The position numbers and the translations under genes were made by a program. From Bacteroidales bacterium (GTDB lineage Bacteria > Bacteroidota > Bacteroidia > Bacteroidales > Bacteroidaceae): a DNA stretch of 64,000 bases. The stretch covers positions 16,695 to 80,694 of the forward strand of contig SFID01000001.1 in NCBI GenBank assembly GCA_004555425.1, given 5' to 3'. Positions 46,589 to 56,840 of this stretch are shown here, one piece after another; the stretch's first letter is position 1, and each line of letters starts with the position of its first letter. The notes beneath the pieces were generated by a model. That model was not told the DNA's origin. It saw nothing but the letters and a program-made list of their open reading frames with translations, and searched no databases.

Positions 46589-48472
46589 CTATTCTTCCTT
46601 AGGGGCTGCCGCCATCTCCTCTTCCACATAGGCCAGGAAGGCGCGGTTGAGCATTCGCAGGCCGCCAGGCGTGGGATAGTCGCCCGTGAAGTACCAGTCG
46701 CCTGGATGATTCGGGCAGGAGCGGTGCAGGCCCTCCACGGTCTGGAAGATGAGTGTGACGGGGGTGGTGATGCCTTCGGGCGTGAGGAGTTGGGCAATTT
46801 TGGCCGAGATTTCCTCGTCGCTGAAGGGCGCGTAGATTTCCTTGACGTAGTTCTCGTCAGTGCATCCGTTGGCCGCCTTGATTTTCTCATAGACCTGGCG
46901 GACAATGCTGCCCATACCGCGCTCTTCGAGGAGGGCAAGGGCAGCCTTGAAGGCAATGAACTGGTCCATACTCGACATATCGATGCCGTAGTAGTCGGGG
47001 TAGCGAATCTGCGGGGCCGAGGAGACGATAATCATGCGGCGCGGGTGGAGGCGGTCGAGGATGCGGATGATGCTCTGGCGCAGGGTCGTTCCGCGCACGA
47101 TGCTGTCGTCGATGATGACGAGGTTGTCCACGCCCGCCTCCAGGCTGCCGTAGGTCACGTCATATACGTGGGCGGCCAGGTCAGCGCGGCTGTTGCCCTC
47201 GGCGATGAAGGTGCGGAGTTTGATGTCCTTGATGGCCACCTTCTCACTGCGCACCCGCATACTCAGGATATGTTCAATCTCCTGTTCGCTGCCCTGCTCG
47301 TGAACCAGTTTGCGCAAGCGGTCGCGCTTCAGGCCGTTGAGGTAAATGTCCAGTCCTTCGACCAAGCCGAAGAAGGCCACCTCGGCTGTATTGGGAATGT
47401 AGGAGACGACGGTGTGCTCGATGTCATAGTCCACGGCGGGCAGAATCTGGTCCACCAGTCGGCGGCCCAACTGCTTGCGCTCCTCGTAGATGTCCTTATC
47501 GCTACCGCGGCTGAAATAGATGCGCTCGAAGGAGCAGGGCTTCAGGGGCTGGGGCGCATTGATTTGCTCGAGGCGGATGCTGCCGTCCTGACTCGTGAGG
47601 AGGGCTTGGCCGGGCTGGAGTTCGTGAATACTTTCAAAGGGCACGTTGAGCACAGTCTGGATGACGGGTCGCTCGGAGGCGAGGACAAGGATTTCGTCGT
47701 CCTGATACCAGAAGGCGGTGCGGATGCCCCAGGGGTCGCGCAGGGCAAAGGATTCGCCGCTGCCCGTCACGCCACACATCACATAGCCGCCATCCCAGAG
47801 CGTGCTGCTCGTGCGCAATACGTTGGCAATGTCCATGCGGGCCTCGATGGCGTGGGTGAGGTCGAGCCCCGTGCGTCCCTCGGCCATGCAGATATTGAAG
47901 ACGCGCTCCACCTCGCGGTCCAGGCGGTGGCCCACCTGTTCGAGGAGGATATGCGTGTCGGCATATTTGCGCGGATGCTGTCCGTTGGCCACGATGCGGC
48001 GAAAGATTTCGTCCACATTGGTCAGGTTGAAGTTGCCGCAGAGCGCCAGGTTCTTGGCGCGCCAGTTGTTGCGGCGCAGGAAGGGGTGGATATAGTCCAG
48101 CCCGCTCTTGCCCGTGGTGGAATAGCGCAGGTGGCCCATATAGAGTTCGCCGATGAAGGGCGGGAGGGTTTCGGTGCGGCGGGCGGAAGGTTCAGGCGTG
48201 CGGGCTTGTTGTTCGTAGACCTTATTGAAAATCTCGGTGATGGCCGAGGTGCCAGCGGCACGTTCGCGAAACATATACTCATCGCCGGGTTCGGCACTCA
48301 GTCGCACGCAGGCAATGCCCGCGCCCTCCTGTCCGCGGTTGTGCTGCTTCTCCATGAGGAGATAGAGTTTGTTGAGGGCATACTGCGTGGTGCCGTATTT
48401 CTCCTGGTAGTAGTTGAGCGGCTGGCGCAGGCGTATCATAGCCACGCCGCATTCGTGTTTGAGAGGTTCCAC
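46589..48472 (-). CDS. purF: Amidophosphoribosyltransferase (PurF family, long form)
   Basis: With a GTG start at 48472 the protein is 627 aa and begins MEPLKHECGVAMIRL, placing the class II amidotransferase cysteine close to the N-terminus; the upstream open frame has no supporting similarity. It has HNRGQEGAG, GHLRYSTTGKSG and the phosphoribosyltransferase motif LVIIDDSIVRGTT. Such long forms are common in Bacteroidales, often beside a normal PurF, so a role outside the first purine step is possible. Confidence 0.87.
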   Translation of the reverse strand: MEPLKHECGVAMIRLRQPLNYYQEKYGTTQYALNKLYLLMEKQHNRGQEGAGIACVRLSAEPGDEYMFRERAAGTSAITEIFNKVYEQQARTPEPSARRTETLPPFIGELYMGHLRYSTTGKSGLDYIHPFLRRNNWRAKNLALCGNFNLTNVDEIFRRIVANGQHPRKYADTHILLEQVGHRLDREVERVFNICMAEGRTGLDLTHAIEARMDIANVLRTSSTLWDGGYVMCGVTGSGESFALRDPWGIRTAFWYQDDEILVLASERPVIQTVLNVPFESIHELQPGQALLTSQDGSIRLEQINAPQPLKPCSFERIYFSRGSDKDIYEERKQLGRRLVDQILPAVDYDIEHTVVSYIPNTAEVAFFGLVEGLDIYLNGLKRDRLRKLVHEQGSEQEIEHILSMRVRSEKVAIKDIKLRTFIAEGNSRADLAAHVYDVTYGSLEAGVDNLVIIDDSIVRGTTLRQSIIRILDRLHPRRMIIVSSAPQIRYPDYYGIDMSSMDQFIAFKAALALLEERGMGSIVRQVYEKIKAANGCTDENYVKEIYAPFSDEEISAKIAQLLTPEGITTPVTLIFQTVEGLHRSCPNHPGDWYFTGDYPTPGGLRMLNRAFLAYVEEEMAAAPKEE

Positions 48473-48517
48473 TGTGTGTATTGTTGAAGGGGATGATTGA
48501 TAGAGCAGTCGGTATAG

Positions 48518-48597
48518 GTCCTTCGTTTCAACGAAGCCTCCAGCCACTAGTCTCTGGAGGACAGCGTTGTGCTTCCTTCTGAAACTAGCAGCCAAGG
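48518..48597. repeat. R1-like stem-loop repeats upstream of purF
   Basis: GTTTCAACGAAGCC, CCAGCCACTAGTCTCTGG and TTCTGAAACTAGCAGCC are related to the GAAACTAG arrays but degenerate. Confidence 0.55.
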
Positions 48598-48643
48598 TGC
48601 GTCAAAGTAAAAGGGGGAGGGTTCTAACTGTTAGTATTGAACT

Positions 48644-50830
48644 TTAGATTTCAAGTAGTTCGCGATATTTGGGCAGCGTCCAGAGTCGGTCGTCCACAAT
48701 CAGTTCGAGCTTGTCGATGTGGTGGCGGATGGGGTCGAAGAGACTTTCCACGGTGTCGTGGTAGGCGATGGCCTTCTCGCGCTCGCTCTCAATCTGGTTG
48801 GCCACCTTGCGCGCGCCTACCAACTGGTACGATAGTTCGGAAATCTCTGTGGTGTGGCCTGCTATCTCGCGGATGATGCGCAACTGGTCGGCACAAAGTT
48901 GCTCAGCCTCTTCGCGGCCCAGCACCTTGGTCATGTTGCGCACGCCTTCGGCCAGGCGGTGCTGGTATTCCGTGGCAATGGGGATGATATGATTGACGGC
49001 CAGATCGCCCAGCACGCGCGCCTCAATCTGAATCTTCTTCGTATAGGTGTCCCATTTCACCTCGTTGCGCGCTTGGAGTTCGGGCAGGGTCATCACGCCC
49101 ACTTCCTCAAACATCGCCACGCTCTCTTTCTTCAGATAGGCATCGAAGATGAGCGGACAACTGGTCTCGCAGTCCAGTCCGCGGCGCAGGGCTTCGGCCT
49201 TCCACTCTTCGCTGTAGCCATTGCCCTCAAAGCGGATGGGCTTGCACTCGCGGATATAGCCGCGCAGCACACTGAGGATGGCCTGCTGCAACTCGTGGCC
49301 CTCGCCCAAGAGTTTGTCAACGTCGGCCTGGAAGTGGCGAAGTTGCTGTGCCATTGCCGTATTGAGCACAATCATGGCCGTGGCCGTATTGGCCTCGCTG
49401 CCCACGGCACGAAACTCAAAGCGGTTGCCCGTGAAGGCGAAGGGCGACGTGCGGTTGCGGTCGGTATTGTCAATCTGGATTTCGGGAATCTGGGGGAGCG
49501 ACAGGCTCAACCCCTGCTTCGTAGTACTATTTATAAGGCTATCGTCCGTACTATTTTCGATAGCATCGAGCATACTGGAAAGTTCCTGGCCAAGGAAACT
49601 AGAAATAATGGCGGGCGGTGCTTCGTTGGCGCCGAGGCGGTGGGCATTGGTGGCGCTCATGATGGAAGCCTTGAGCAGGCCGTTGTGATGGTAAACCGCC
49701 ATCAAGGTGTTGACGACAAAGGTGAGGTAGCGCAGTTGGTCGTTGGCCGTCTTGCCAGGCGAGAAGAGCAGGGTGCCCTCGTTCGTGCCTAGCGACCAGT
49801 TGCAGTGCTTGCCGCTGCCGTTGATACCCTTGAAGGGCTTTTCGTGGAGGAGGACGCGGAAACCGTGTTCGGCGGCCACTTCGCGCATGAGCGACATGAG
49901 AATCATGTTGTGGTCAACGGCCAGGTTGCACTCCTCGTAGATGGGAGCCAATTCAAACTGTGCGGGGGCTACTTCGTTGTGACGTGTTTTGACGGGGATG
50001 CCGAGTTGGACGGCGCGGACCTCCAGGTCCTTCATAAACTCCATGACGCGACGGGGGATGCTGCCGAAATAATGGTCCTCAAGCTGTTGGTTGCGGGCGG
50101 CCTCGTGGCCCATCAGCGTTCTGCCGGTCAGTAATAAGTCGGGGCGGGCACCGGCCACGTCCGCATCGACGAGAAAATATTCTTGTTCAATACCCAAGTA
50201 GGCACAGACGCTTCTGACCTCGGGGTTAAAGTAGTGGCAAACGGCGGTGGCAGCTTTATCTACCGCACGCAGGGCGCGGAGCAGCGGGGCCTTGTAGTCA
50301 AGCGATTCGCCAGTGTAGGAGATGAAGATGGTGGGAATGCACAGGGTGTCGTCGATGATAAATACGGGCGACGAAGCGTCCCATGCCGTATATCCGCGGG
50401 CTTCGAAAGTGTTGCGGATGCCACCGTTGGGGAAACTGGAGGCGTCGGGTTCCTGCTGGATGAGCACCTTGCCGGAAAATTCCTCCATCACGCCGCCTTT
50501 GCGGTCGTACTCCAGAAAACTCTCGTGCTTCTCAGCGGTGCCTCCCGTGAGGGGTTGAAACCAGTGGGTGTAGTGCGTCACACCCATCTCCGTTGCCCAT
50601 CGTCGCATTCCCTCGGCCACGCTGTCGGCGATACTTCTGTCGAGGGGCGACCCTTCCTGAATGACCGCGACAAGTGCGTCGTACGTTTCCCGTGTCAGGT
50701 AGCGAAACATCTTCTCGCGGTCGAAGACATGCTTGGCATACAAGCGGTCCATTCTCTCTTCGGGCGCTGTGGCAGAGATTGGCCTCTTGGCGTGCGCCCT
50801 CTCTACTGCGCGAAATCTAGTCGTTGACAT
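48644..50830 (-). CDS. glnN: Glutamine synthetase type III
   Basis: The 728-aa protein has the GSIII N-terminal signature FDREKMFRYL and THWFQPLTGGTAEKH, the active-site LGIEQEYFLVD, VKTRHNEVAPAQFELAP and NGSGKHCNWSLG. GSIII is the usual ammonium-assimilating enzyme of Bacteroidales and forms a dodecamer. It is monocistronic with its own promoter. Confidence 0.96.
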   Translation of the reverse strand: MSTTRFRAVERAHAKRPISATAPEERMDRLYAKHVFDREKMFRYLTRETYDALVAVIQEGSPLDRSIADSVAEGMRRWATEMGVTHYTHWFQPLTGGTAEKHESFLEYDRKGGVMEEFSGKVLIQQEPDASSFPNGGIRNTFEARGYTAWDASSPVFIIDDTLCIPTIFISYTGESLDYKAPLLRALRAVDKAATAVCHYFNPEVRSVCAYLGIEQEYFLVDADVAGARPDLLLTGRTLMGHEAARNQQLEDHYFGSIPRRVMEFMKDLEVRAVQLGIPVKTRHNEVAPAQFELAPIYEECNLAVDHNMILMSLMREVAAEHGFRVLLHEKPFKGINGSGKHCNWSLGTNEGTLLFSPGKTANDQLRYLTFVVNTLMAVYHHNGLLKASIMSATNAHRLGANEAPPAIISSFLGQELSSMLDAIENSTDDSLINSTTKQGLSLSLPQIPEIQIDNTDRNRTSPFAFTGNRFEFRAVGSEANTATAMIVLNTAMAQQLRHFQADVDKLLGEGHELQQAILSVLRGYIRECKPIRFEGNGYSEEWKAEALRRGLDCETSCPLIFDAYLKKESVAMFEEVGVMTLPELQARNEVKWDTYTKKIQIEARVLGDLAVNHIIPIATEYQHRLAEGVRNMTKVLGREEAEQLCADQLRIIREIAGHTTEISELSYQLVGARKVANQIESEREKAIAYHDTVESLFDPIRHHIDKLELIVDDRLWTLPKYRELLEI

Positions 50831-50942
50831 AGAACTAAATAATTAAGAAGTAAGAAAATAAAAAATCCCCTCGATAAAGACTGAATGTCTATATCTCAGG
50901 TACTTAATTGTCTTTTTGTTTGTGTTGGTAAGTTTTCGGTGG

Positions 50943-50973
50943 CAAAAGTACAAAATAATATTTTTCCTGCAAG
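50943..50973 (-). promoter_or_regulatory. Promoter of glutamine synthetase gene
   Basis: On the minus strand CTTG, 19 bp, then TACTTTTG (50943-50950), about 113 bp before the ATG; a good match to the Bacteroidetes consensus. Confidence 0.65.
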
Positions 50974-51081
50974 CCTTCCGAATTTTTTTTTCAGTTCTCC
51001 CCTGATTTTTTTCGCGGCACGCTGCGAATAAAAAGTTCGTCCTCATTGCTAAGCAACGTATCGCACGTTGCTCGTGTGAGT

Positions 51082-51252
51082 AAGGAGTTCGTTCTCATTG
51101 CAAGGCAATGTACCGCACGTTGCTCGTGTGGCTCAGCGGAAATGTTGGCTCATTGATAACTACTTCAAAGAGTACAAACATCTGAAAATCGATGAGCCAC
51201 ACGTTGCGAGCAACGTGCGGTACATTGCGTTTGCAATGAGAACGAACTCCTT
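51082..51252. repeat. Long inverted repeat around GCAATGTACCGCACGTTGC (family R9)
   Basis: Arms 51082-51135 and 51193-51252 begin AAGGAGTTCGTTCTCATTGC and share the palindromic core of cassette C, but without GTAACTACTCAGG ends. A degenerate partial arm lies at 51036-51080. No gene is supported in 50831-51448. Confidence 0.75.
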
Positions 51253-51296
51253 CTATATAACAACCTGTTTTTTACCCAACGGGAATGGGGAGAGGC

Positions 51297-51415
51297 GGAC
51301 GTGTACGCCTTGAAAGGGCAAACCGCGCCTTGCCCAGGGCAGAGCAGACTGCCCTTTTCAGGGCGTGCTTCAACCTCTGCGCACTATGCGCGCTCTGTTA
51401 TTTAGATTTCTATTG
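51297..51415. repeat. Intergenic repeat (family R8), copy 2
   Basis: Same ordered blocks as 41311-41413 (ACGTGTACGCCTTG, TTCAGGGCG, ATGCGCGC, TAGATTTCTATT). It lies at the downstream side of dacB. Confidence 0.6.
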
Positions 51416-51448
51416 GGGGCTCCCCCCAACCGATAAAATTACTAACTC

Positions 51449-52792
51449 CTATTCCCCTCCGCATTCCGCCATTATCTGGCAGAGGCGGTCCTGGAAGTTG
51501 CGGCCTGCGGTGGCACTGGGGATGCCTTGGTTGATGATGGCGAAGGCTAGGCGGTGGCCATTCGAGGCGGTGAGATAGCCGGCTAGGGCACTGACGCCCG
51601 TGAGGGTGCCCGTCTTGGCGCAGACATTGCCTGCGGCACGCGTGCCGTGCATGCGCTTGGAGAGTGTGCCGTCCTTGGCCGCAATGGGGAGGGCGGGCAA
51701 GAGGTGGTCGTAGATGTTGCCATCCTTGTAGGCATAGCGGAGGAGGGTGACCAGGAGTTCGGGCGTCAGGTAGTTGTAGAGCGAGAGGCCGCTGCCATCG
51801 GCGATCTCGTAGTGGCGGCTGCCGATGCCGAGGCTGTCAAGGAGCTGCTGCGTGAGGCGGGCGGCCTCCTTGCGCCCAGCACCTCGTTTGCCAGAATAGG
51901 CCGCCGTCTGGTAGAAGATGGATTCGGCCATCTGGTTGTCGCTCTCCTTGAGAGTGGTGGTGAGCACTTGGTCGAGCGTGTGGGTGCACTCGGCAATGCA
52001 CTGTGCGTTGGCGGGTATATGGGCCACCTTGGCCGTGCCGCTGAGGCGGATGCCCTTGTAGCGGAGCTGCTGGAGGAAGGCATCGCGAAAGGCTCCCTTG
52101 CCCTTGCCGCTCAGGAGGAAGGCATCCATAGGCGGATTGTCGTCGTCCCAGCACCAGCCCCAACCTGCCTCGCTCTCTTCCTTGAAAGAAGCATCGAAAC
52201 AGACATTGCCCTTAATCTGCTTCACGCCTGCCTTGGCGAGGTCGGCCACGAGTTGCTTCAAGTCGCTGCTGCTGAGGATGGGGTCCATACAACCGCGGAT
52301 GTAGAGGTTGCCGCACAATGTGCCATCGGTCTGGTCGATGCTGTCGGTTGTCAGGAGGAGGGTACGATAGCGATAATTCACTCCGAGGGTGCGCATGGCT
52401 GTGATGGCAGTGACGAGTTTCATGGTTGACGCGGGGCGGAGGCGCTGCTGGTGGCCGTGGAGGAAGATGGGGCAGTCGTCCGTCAGGTCGTAGACGCAGA
52501 TGCCCACCTGCGAGGTCTGGAGAAGGGGGTCTTCGAGCGCTTGTTGGAGGGCGGTGGCCAGGGCCTGTTGGCTCCCGACGGCGGTGGGCGTGGGCTCAGA
52601 GGCCAGTTCGGGTGAGCTTATGGCGATGGGCTGGACGGGCACCAATTTCTTCGTGGGCGCGCTGACCATTGCTGCTTCGGGCTCGTGATGCTCGTTGAGG
52701 GATGGCTGCGCGCTGGCCTGCTTGCTGGTGTGGCAGGAGGCTAGGGCTGCGCATAGCAGGACGGTTGTCAGGGATTTGGGGAGATGCTTCAT
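51449..52792 (-). CDS. dacB: D-alanyl-D-alanine carboxypeptidase/endopeptidase (PBP4, S13 family) lipoprotein
   Basis: The 447-aa protein starts at 52792 (MKHLPKSL) with a lipoprotein signal (LCAALASC). It has penicillin-binding motifs SxxK (PASTMK), SxN (ESDNQMAE) and KTG (CAKTGTLTG). It trims peptidoglycan peptides in the periplasm. It lies downstream of the bamA-ompH genes but after a terminator. Confidence 0.93.
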   Translation of the reverse strand: MKHLPKSLTTVLLCAALASCHTSKQASAQPSLNEHHEPEAAMVSAPTKKLVPVQPIAISSPELASEPTPTAVGSQQALATALQQALEDPLLQTSQVGICVYDLTDDCPIFLHGHQQRLRPASTMKLVTAITAMRTLGVNYRYRTLLLTTDSIDQTDGTLCGNLYIRGCMDPILSSSDLKQLVADLAKAGVKQIKGNVCFDASFKEESEAGWGWCWDDDNPPMDAFLLSGKGKGAFRDAFLQQLRYKGIRLSGTAKVAHIPANAQCIAECTHTLDQVLTTTLKESDNQMAESIFYQTAAYSGKRGAGRKEAARLTQQLLDSLGIGSRHYEIADGSGLSLYNYLTPELLVTLLRYAYKDGNIYDHLLPALPIAAKDGTLSKRMHGTRAAGNVCAKTGTLTGVSALAGYLTASNGHRLAFAIINQGIPSATAGRNFQDRLCQIMAECGGE

Positions 52793-52866
52793 TCTTTTTG
52801 TTTTTGGGAGCGGAAATACTGGCGATACTGGCGGTATTGGCGATTCTTGCATCAACTACAAAAAAT

Positions 52867-52891
52867 AGGGCTGTGCCATTAGCACAGCCCT
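52867..52891 (-). terminator. Terminator of the uppS-bamA-ompH operon
   Basis: A 10-bp perfect stem (52867-52876/52882-52891) followed on the minus strand by ATTTTTTG, just past the last ompH gene. Confidence 0.8.
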
Positions 52892-52907
52892 TGATTCTTT
52901 ATGTTTT

Positions 52908-53477
52908 TTATTTTTGGCCAGCTTCGGCTTCGCGGAGGCGCTGCTGGGCTTTGGCTTCGTCGGCAGCGGTGATTCCGAGGCGCTTCTTGATGATCGGAGT
53001 GACGTCTTCGTTGAGCGCATCGTTGAGGAAGAGGCCCGTGGACTGTGCGGCGGTCTTGTCTACGATGTATACGTAGTTGCCTTCCTTGGCCACGGCGGTG
53101 ACAGCTTCCTGCACGCGGAGGATGATGGGCTGCATACGCTTTTGCTGCTCGGCCTGGAGCGCCTTGTTGTTGTCTTCGTAGGCCTGCTGGAGGCGGTTCT
53201 CCATGTCCACGATTTCCTGCTGGCGGCGGGTGCGGATGTTTTCAGGCGTGTTCTCGTTGACTTCGTTCTTGTACTTCTCCACCTTGTTCTGATACTCGCG
53301 CTGCATGTCGGCGAAGTCTTTCTCGTAGTTGGCTGCGATGGTTTGGAGCTCATCCATGGCGGTCATGTAGGCGGGGAGGGCCTGTACTACGGACTGGTAA
53401 TCAAAGCAAGCGAATTTCTGAGCCATCATGCTCAGGGGTGCTGCGCAGAAGAGCAGCAGTAGAATTTTCTTAATCAT
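52908..53477 (-). CDS. OmpH/Skp-like periplasmic chaperone (second copy)
   Basis: The 189-aa protein has a signal peptide (LLLLFCAAPLSMMAQ), then FACFDYQSVVQALPAYMTAM and a long helical hairpin rich in Glu, Gln and Lys, as in Skp. It chaperones outer-membrane proteins to BamA. Last gene of the operon. Confidence 0.92.
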   Translation of the reverse strand: MIKKILLLLFCAAPLSMMAQKFACFDYQSVVQALPAYMTAMDELQTIAANYEKDFADMQREYQNKVEKYKNEVNENTPENIRTRRQQEIVDMENRLQQAYEDNNKALQAEQQKRMQPIILRVQEAVTAVAKEGNYVYIVDKTAAQSTGLFLNDALNEDVTPIIKKRLGITAADEAKAQQRLREAEAGQK

Positions 53478-53570
53478 TTTGTTTTGTATTATGTATATAT
53501 ATTATAGGCGTGTGAAAGGGGATGCCGCTGGTTTGCTCGGTGTGCTGAGCTGCGTGCAAAGATACGGATA

Positions 53571-54086
53571 TTATTTGGAATAGCCCAATCTGGCCAGTAC
53601 CTCGTTGCTGATGTCAATGGCGGGCGAGGCAAAGATGATGCCGTTGTCGGCCGAGCGGTCGAGAACCAACTGGAAGCCTTTGGTCTGGGCGATACCTTTG
53701 ACGGCGTTGTAGACTTCTTCCTGAATGGGTTCTATGAGTGCAACGCGCTTCTTGTAGAGTTCGCCTTCTGGACCGAAGTATTTCTTTTTGAGGTCGGCGG
53801 CTTCTTTCTCCTTGGCTACGATGGCCTCTTCGCGCTCTTTCTTCTGGGTTTCGGAGAGGAACATGGCCTCGTTCTGGTAGTTTTTGTAAAGGGTCTTGGC
53901 CTCGTTGTCGAGGGCTTCGACCTCGTCCTGCCAGCGGCGGGAGATTTGGTTGAGCTGTTCGTTGGCGCGCTCGTAGGCGGGGATATTGCTGAGGATGTAT
54001 TCCATGTCGATGAGGGCGAATTTCTGTGCCGAGGCTGTGAGGCTGAATGCGCCCAGCAGCAAGGCGAGGGCTAGGAACTTTTTCAT
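53571..54086 (-). CDS. OmpH/Skp-like periplasmic chaperone (first copy)
   Basis: The 171-aa protein has a signal peptide (LALALLLGAFSLTASAQ), FALIDMEYILSNIPAYERAN and coiled-coil arms. It is paralogous to the next gene. Tandem ompH copies after bamA are usual in Bacteroidales. Confidence 0.93.
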   Translation of the reverse strand: MKKFLALALLLGAFSLTASAQKFALIDMEYILSNIPAYERANEQLNQISRRWQDEVEALDNEAKTLYKNYQNEAMFLSETQKKEREEAIVAKEKEAADLKKKYFGPEGELYKKRVALIEPIQEEVYNAVKGIAQTKGFQLVLDRSADNGIIFASPAIDISNEVLARLGYSK

Positions 54087-54146
54087 AGGATATGCTTGTT
54101 TGAGGGTGATTCGTATGTTGGGGGTAGGACGCTTGGCCCATACCTT

Positions 54147-56768
54147 TTAGAACTCCTGACCAATGATGAAGTGGAACTGCGAGCCGCCCACCTTCTGGCC
54201 ATTGATGTATTTCGTGAAACCATAGGCCCAGTCGATACCCATCAGGCCGACCATGGGCAGGAGGATGCGGACACCGACACCTGCCGACTGGCGCATGTTG
54301 AAGGGGTTGAACTTGCGCGCGTTGGTCCAGGCGTTACCGCCTTCGAGGAAGGCGAGGGCGTACATACTGGTGGTGGCTTCGAGCATCAGGGGATAGCGAA
54401 GTTCGAGGGTCATGCGTGAGTAGGCGTAGGCATTCTCGCCATTGTTGCCCGCCAGCGAGCCGTTGTCGTAACCGCGGAGGCCGATGGTTTCGGTGGCATA
54501 GCCAGTGGAATATCCCGACATGCCGTCGCCACCGACATAGTAGGTTTCGAAGGGCGACTTCTTCCATTTGTTGTAGGCGCCGAGGATACCAAATTCTGCG
54601 CGCGTCATGAGGACGGGACACTTTACCTGACCCGAGAGGGCGGTGAAGGTGCGGAACTTCATGTGCCACTTGTGGTACTCTATCCAGCGATATTTCTCTT
54701 GCGCCTCGCGCTGATAGGAAGAGCTCTGGTAGTTGTTGGCCAAGTTCTTGTAGTCGCGGCCGTCCCAGAGTGAATAGGGCGGAGTGAGGGTGACGGAGGC
54801 CTGGAACTCGGAACCCTTGCGCGGGAAGAAGGGATGGTCCGTTGAGGCGCGGTTGAGGTTCAGCGTGAGGTTGATGTTGTTGCAATTACCATCCGAGATG
54901 AGGAAGTACTGCCAACTCTTCAGTATATAGCGCGTGTAGGACAGCTCGGCCATGAAGTGGAAATAGTCGTCGGGCCAGCGCAAACGCTTACCGAAGCCCA
55001 CAGATACGTTGAACAACTTCACGTACTTGTCGGGGTCGTAGTAGTTGGTGTAGTTGTAGTAGCTACTGTTGGTGCCGTAGCCATACATATAATTATAGAT
55101 GGAATTGTAGTTGTTGTAGTAGTTGGAGTTGACGTCGCTCTGCTTACTATAAGAAATGGAGAAGGAGAATTGATTGGGACGCTTGCCGCCAAACCAAGGG
55201 TCGAGGAAGGCCAGCGAGTAGCTTTGGAAATACGTACCATTGGTCTGGCCCGAGAGTTGGAGGGTTTGGCCATCGCCTTGGGGGATGAAGCCAGCGCGCT
55301 TGCTGCCTTTGCCGAAGAGATTGCGCATGGAGAAGTTGGTAAACTTCAAGCCAACGCGGCCCACGATACCCGTCTGGCCCCATCCGGCGGAAAGTTCCAC
55401 TTGGTCGCCGCCTTTGGTGACGAGGGGATAGTTAATGTCCACGGTTCCACTCTCTTCGTCGGGCACGATGGCCTTGCCCAAACCAGCCTGAAGGGCTTCG
55501 GGGTCAAACTGGTTCATAGCTGCGAGTTCGCGCACGCTTCGTTCGATGGCGTCCATGCTGAAGAGGTCGCCCGGTTTCGTACGTAGTTCGCGGCGGATGA
55601 CGTTTTCGTAGACGCGGTCGTTGCCTGTGATGCGAATATGGTTGAAGGTGGCCTGGCGGCGTTCCTCAATGCGCATTTCTAGGTCAATGGAGTCGCCTTC
55701 GATGTTGATTTCCACGGGGTCGAGCTGGTAGAACACGTAGCCGTTGTTGTAGTACAACTTTCCGATGGCGTCTTCGTCGGTGTTGAGACGCTTGTCGAGC
55801 AACTCCATATTATATACATCGCCGCGCTTCATCTTGAGCACGTTGTCGAGGAAGGCCGTGGTATAAACCGTATTGCCCACCCAGCTGACGTTGCGCAAGT
55901 AGTAGCGTTGTCCTTCGTGGAGGTTGATGTAAATGTCTATGTGCTTGTCGTCCAGTTTGACGATGCTGTCGCTCAGCAGAAGGGCATCGCGGTAGCCCCA
56001 GGCGTTCATTTTGTCAATGAGGAAGCCTTTGTCCTCTTCGTATTTCTCGGGCAGGAATTTTTTGCTCTTGTAGAAGGTCACGAAACTCTTTTCGTGGGTT
56101 TTCTTCATGGCCTTCTTGAGTTTCTTGATCTGCTTGGGGCTGCTTACACCCGTGATATAGATTTTGTGTACCTTAATCTTTTCGTTCTTGTTGATATAGA
56201 TGTCCACGAGCACGCGGTTGTCGCCCGTCACGTCTTCGCGCTGCACGATTTCCACCTCTGCATTGTTGTAGCCCTTGCTGTCGAAGTGTCGCTTGATGAT
56301 ATGCTTGGCGCGGTCAATCATGTCGGGCGTAATCTGTGCGCCCACGCCGAGTCCCAGCATTTGCTCGAGGTCTTCGCGTTCGGACTTCTTGATGCCATGA
56401 TATTGGATGCTCGAGACGCGGGGCTGGGCTGTCAGGAAGATGTGCAGGTAGATACTGTTGCCCACGATGCTGTCGGCCTCAATGCGCACGTTCGAGAATA
56501 GTTTCTGCGCCCAATAGCGGCGGATGGCTTCGCTGATGTCGTTGCCCGGCACCTCGTAGATTTGGCCGATGTTCAGACCTGAGAGGCTCAAGAGGTAATC
56601 GTCGTCAAAACCCTTGATACCGTCGATGGCCAGTCCGGCCAGGATGTATTTCGGGTGGTCTGCCGTATAAGTGATGGTGGGCTTCTCCTGCACGTTCTGG
56701 GCCTGCATGGTTCGTGGTAGGGCAAACGCAAGTGTGAGTAACGCCAGGATGGAGAGAAGTTGCTTCAT
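54147..56768 (-). CDS. bamA: Outer-membrane assembly factor BamA
   Basis: The 873-aa protein has a signal peptide, about five POTRA domains in the first ~430 residues (for example YITGVSSPKQIKKLKKAMKK) and a C-terminal Omp85 barrel with MRNLFGKGSKRAGFIPQG and GVGVRILLPMVGLMGIDWAY. It ends in an aromatic residue (FHFIIGQEF). A Tyr/Asn-rich insert (NYYNNYNSIYNYMYGYG) lies in one barrel loop. Confidence 0.96.
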   Translation of the reverse strand: MKQLLSILALLTLAFALPRTMQAQNVQEKPTITYTADHPKYILAGLAIDGIKGFDDDYLLSLSGLNIGQIYEVPGNDISEAIRRYWAQKLFSNVRIEADSIVGNSIYLHIFLTAQPRVSSIQYHGIKKSEREDLEQMLGLGVGAQITPDMIDRAKHIIKRHFDSKGYNNAEVEIVQREDVTGDNRVLVDIYINKNEKIKVHKIYITGVSSPKQIKKLKKAMKKTHEKSFVTFYKSKKFLPEKYEEDKGFLIDKMNAWGYRDALLLSDSIVKLDDKHIDIYINLHEGQRYYLRNVSWVGNTVYTTAFLDNVLKMKRGDVYNMELLDKRLNTDEDAIGKLYYNNGYVFYQLDPVEINIEGDSIDLEMRIEERRQATFNHIRITGNDRVYENVIRRELRTKPGDLFSMDAIERSVRELAAMNQFDPEALQAGLGKAIVPDEESGTVDINYPLVTKGGDQVELSAGWGQTGIVGRVGLKFTNFSMRNLFGKGSKRAGFIPQGDGQTLQLSGQTNGTYFQSYSLAFLDPWFGGKRPNQFSFSISYSKQSDVNSNYYNNYNSIYNYMYGYGTNSSYYNYTNYYDPDKYVKLFNVSVGFGKRLRWPDDYFHFMAELSYTRYILKSWQYFLISDGNCNNINLTLNLNRASTDHPFFPRKGSEFQASVTLTPPYSLWDGRDYKNLANNYQSSSYQREAQEKYRWIEYHKWHMKFRTFTALSGQVKCPVLMTRAEFGILGAYNKWKKSPFETYYVGGDGMSGYSTGYATETIGLRGYDNGSLAGNNGENAYAYSRMTLELRYPLMLEATTSMYALAFLEGGNAWTNARKFNPFNMRQSAGVGVRILLPMVGLMGIDWAYGFTKYINGQKVGGSQFHFIIGQEF

Positions 56769-56840
56769 CGTATATTCGTGGTTATTTGAGAAGAATCTGA
56801 GGTTGGAAGGTTGTGCTTCGTCGCAAGAGTGCGGGAAAAT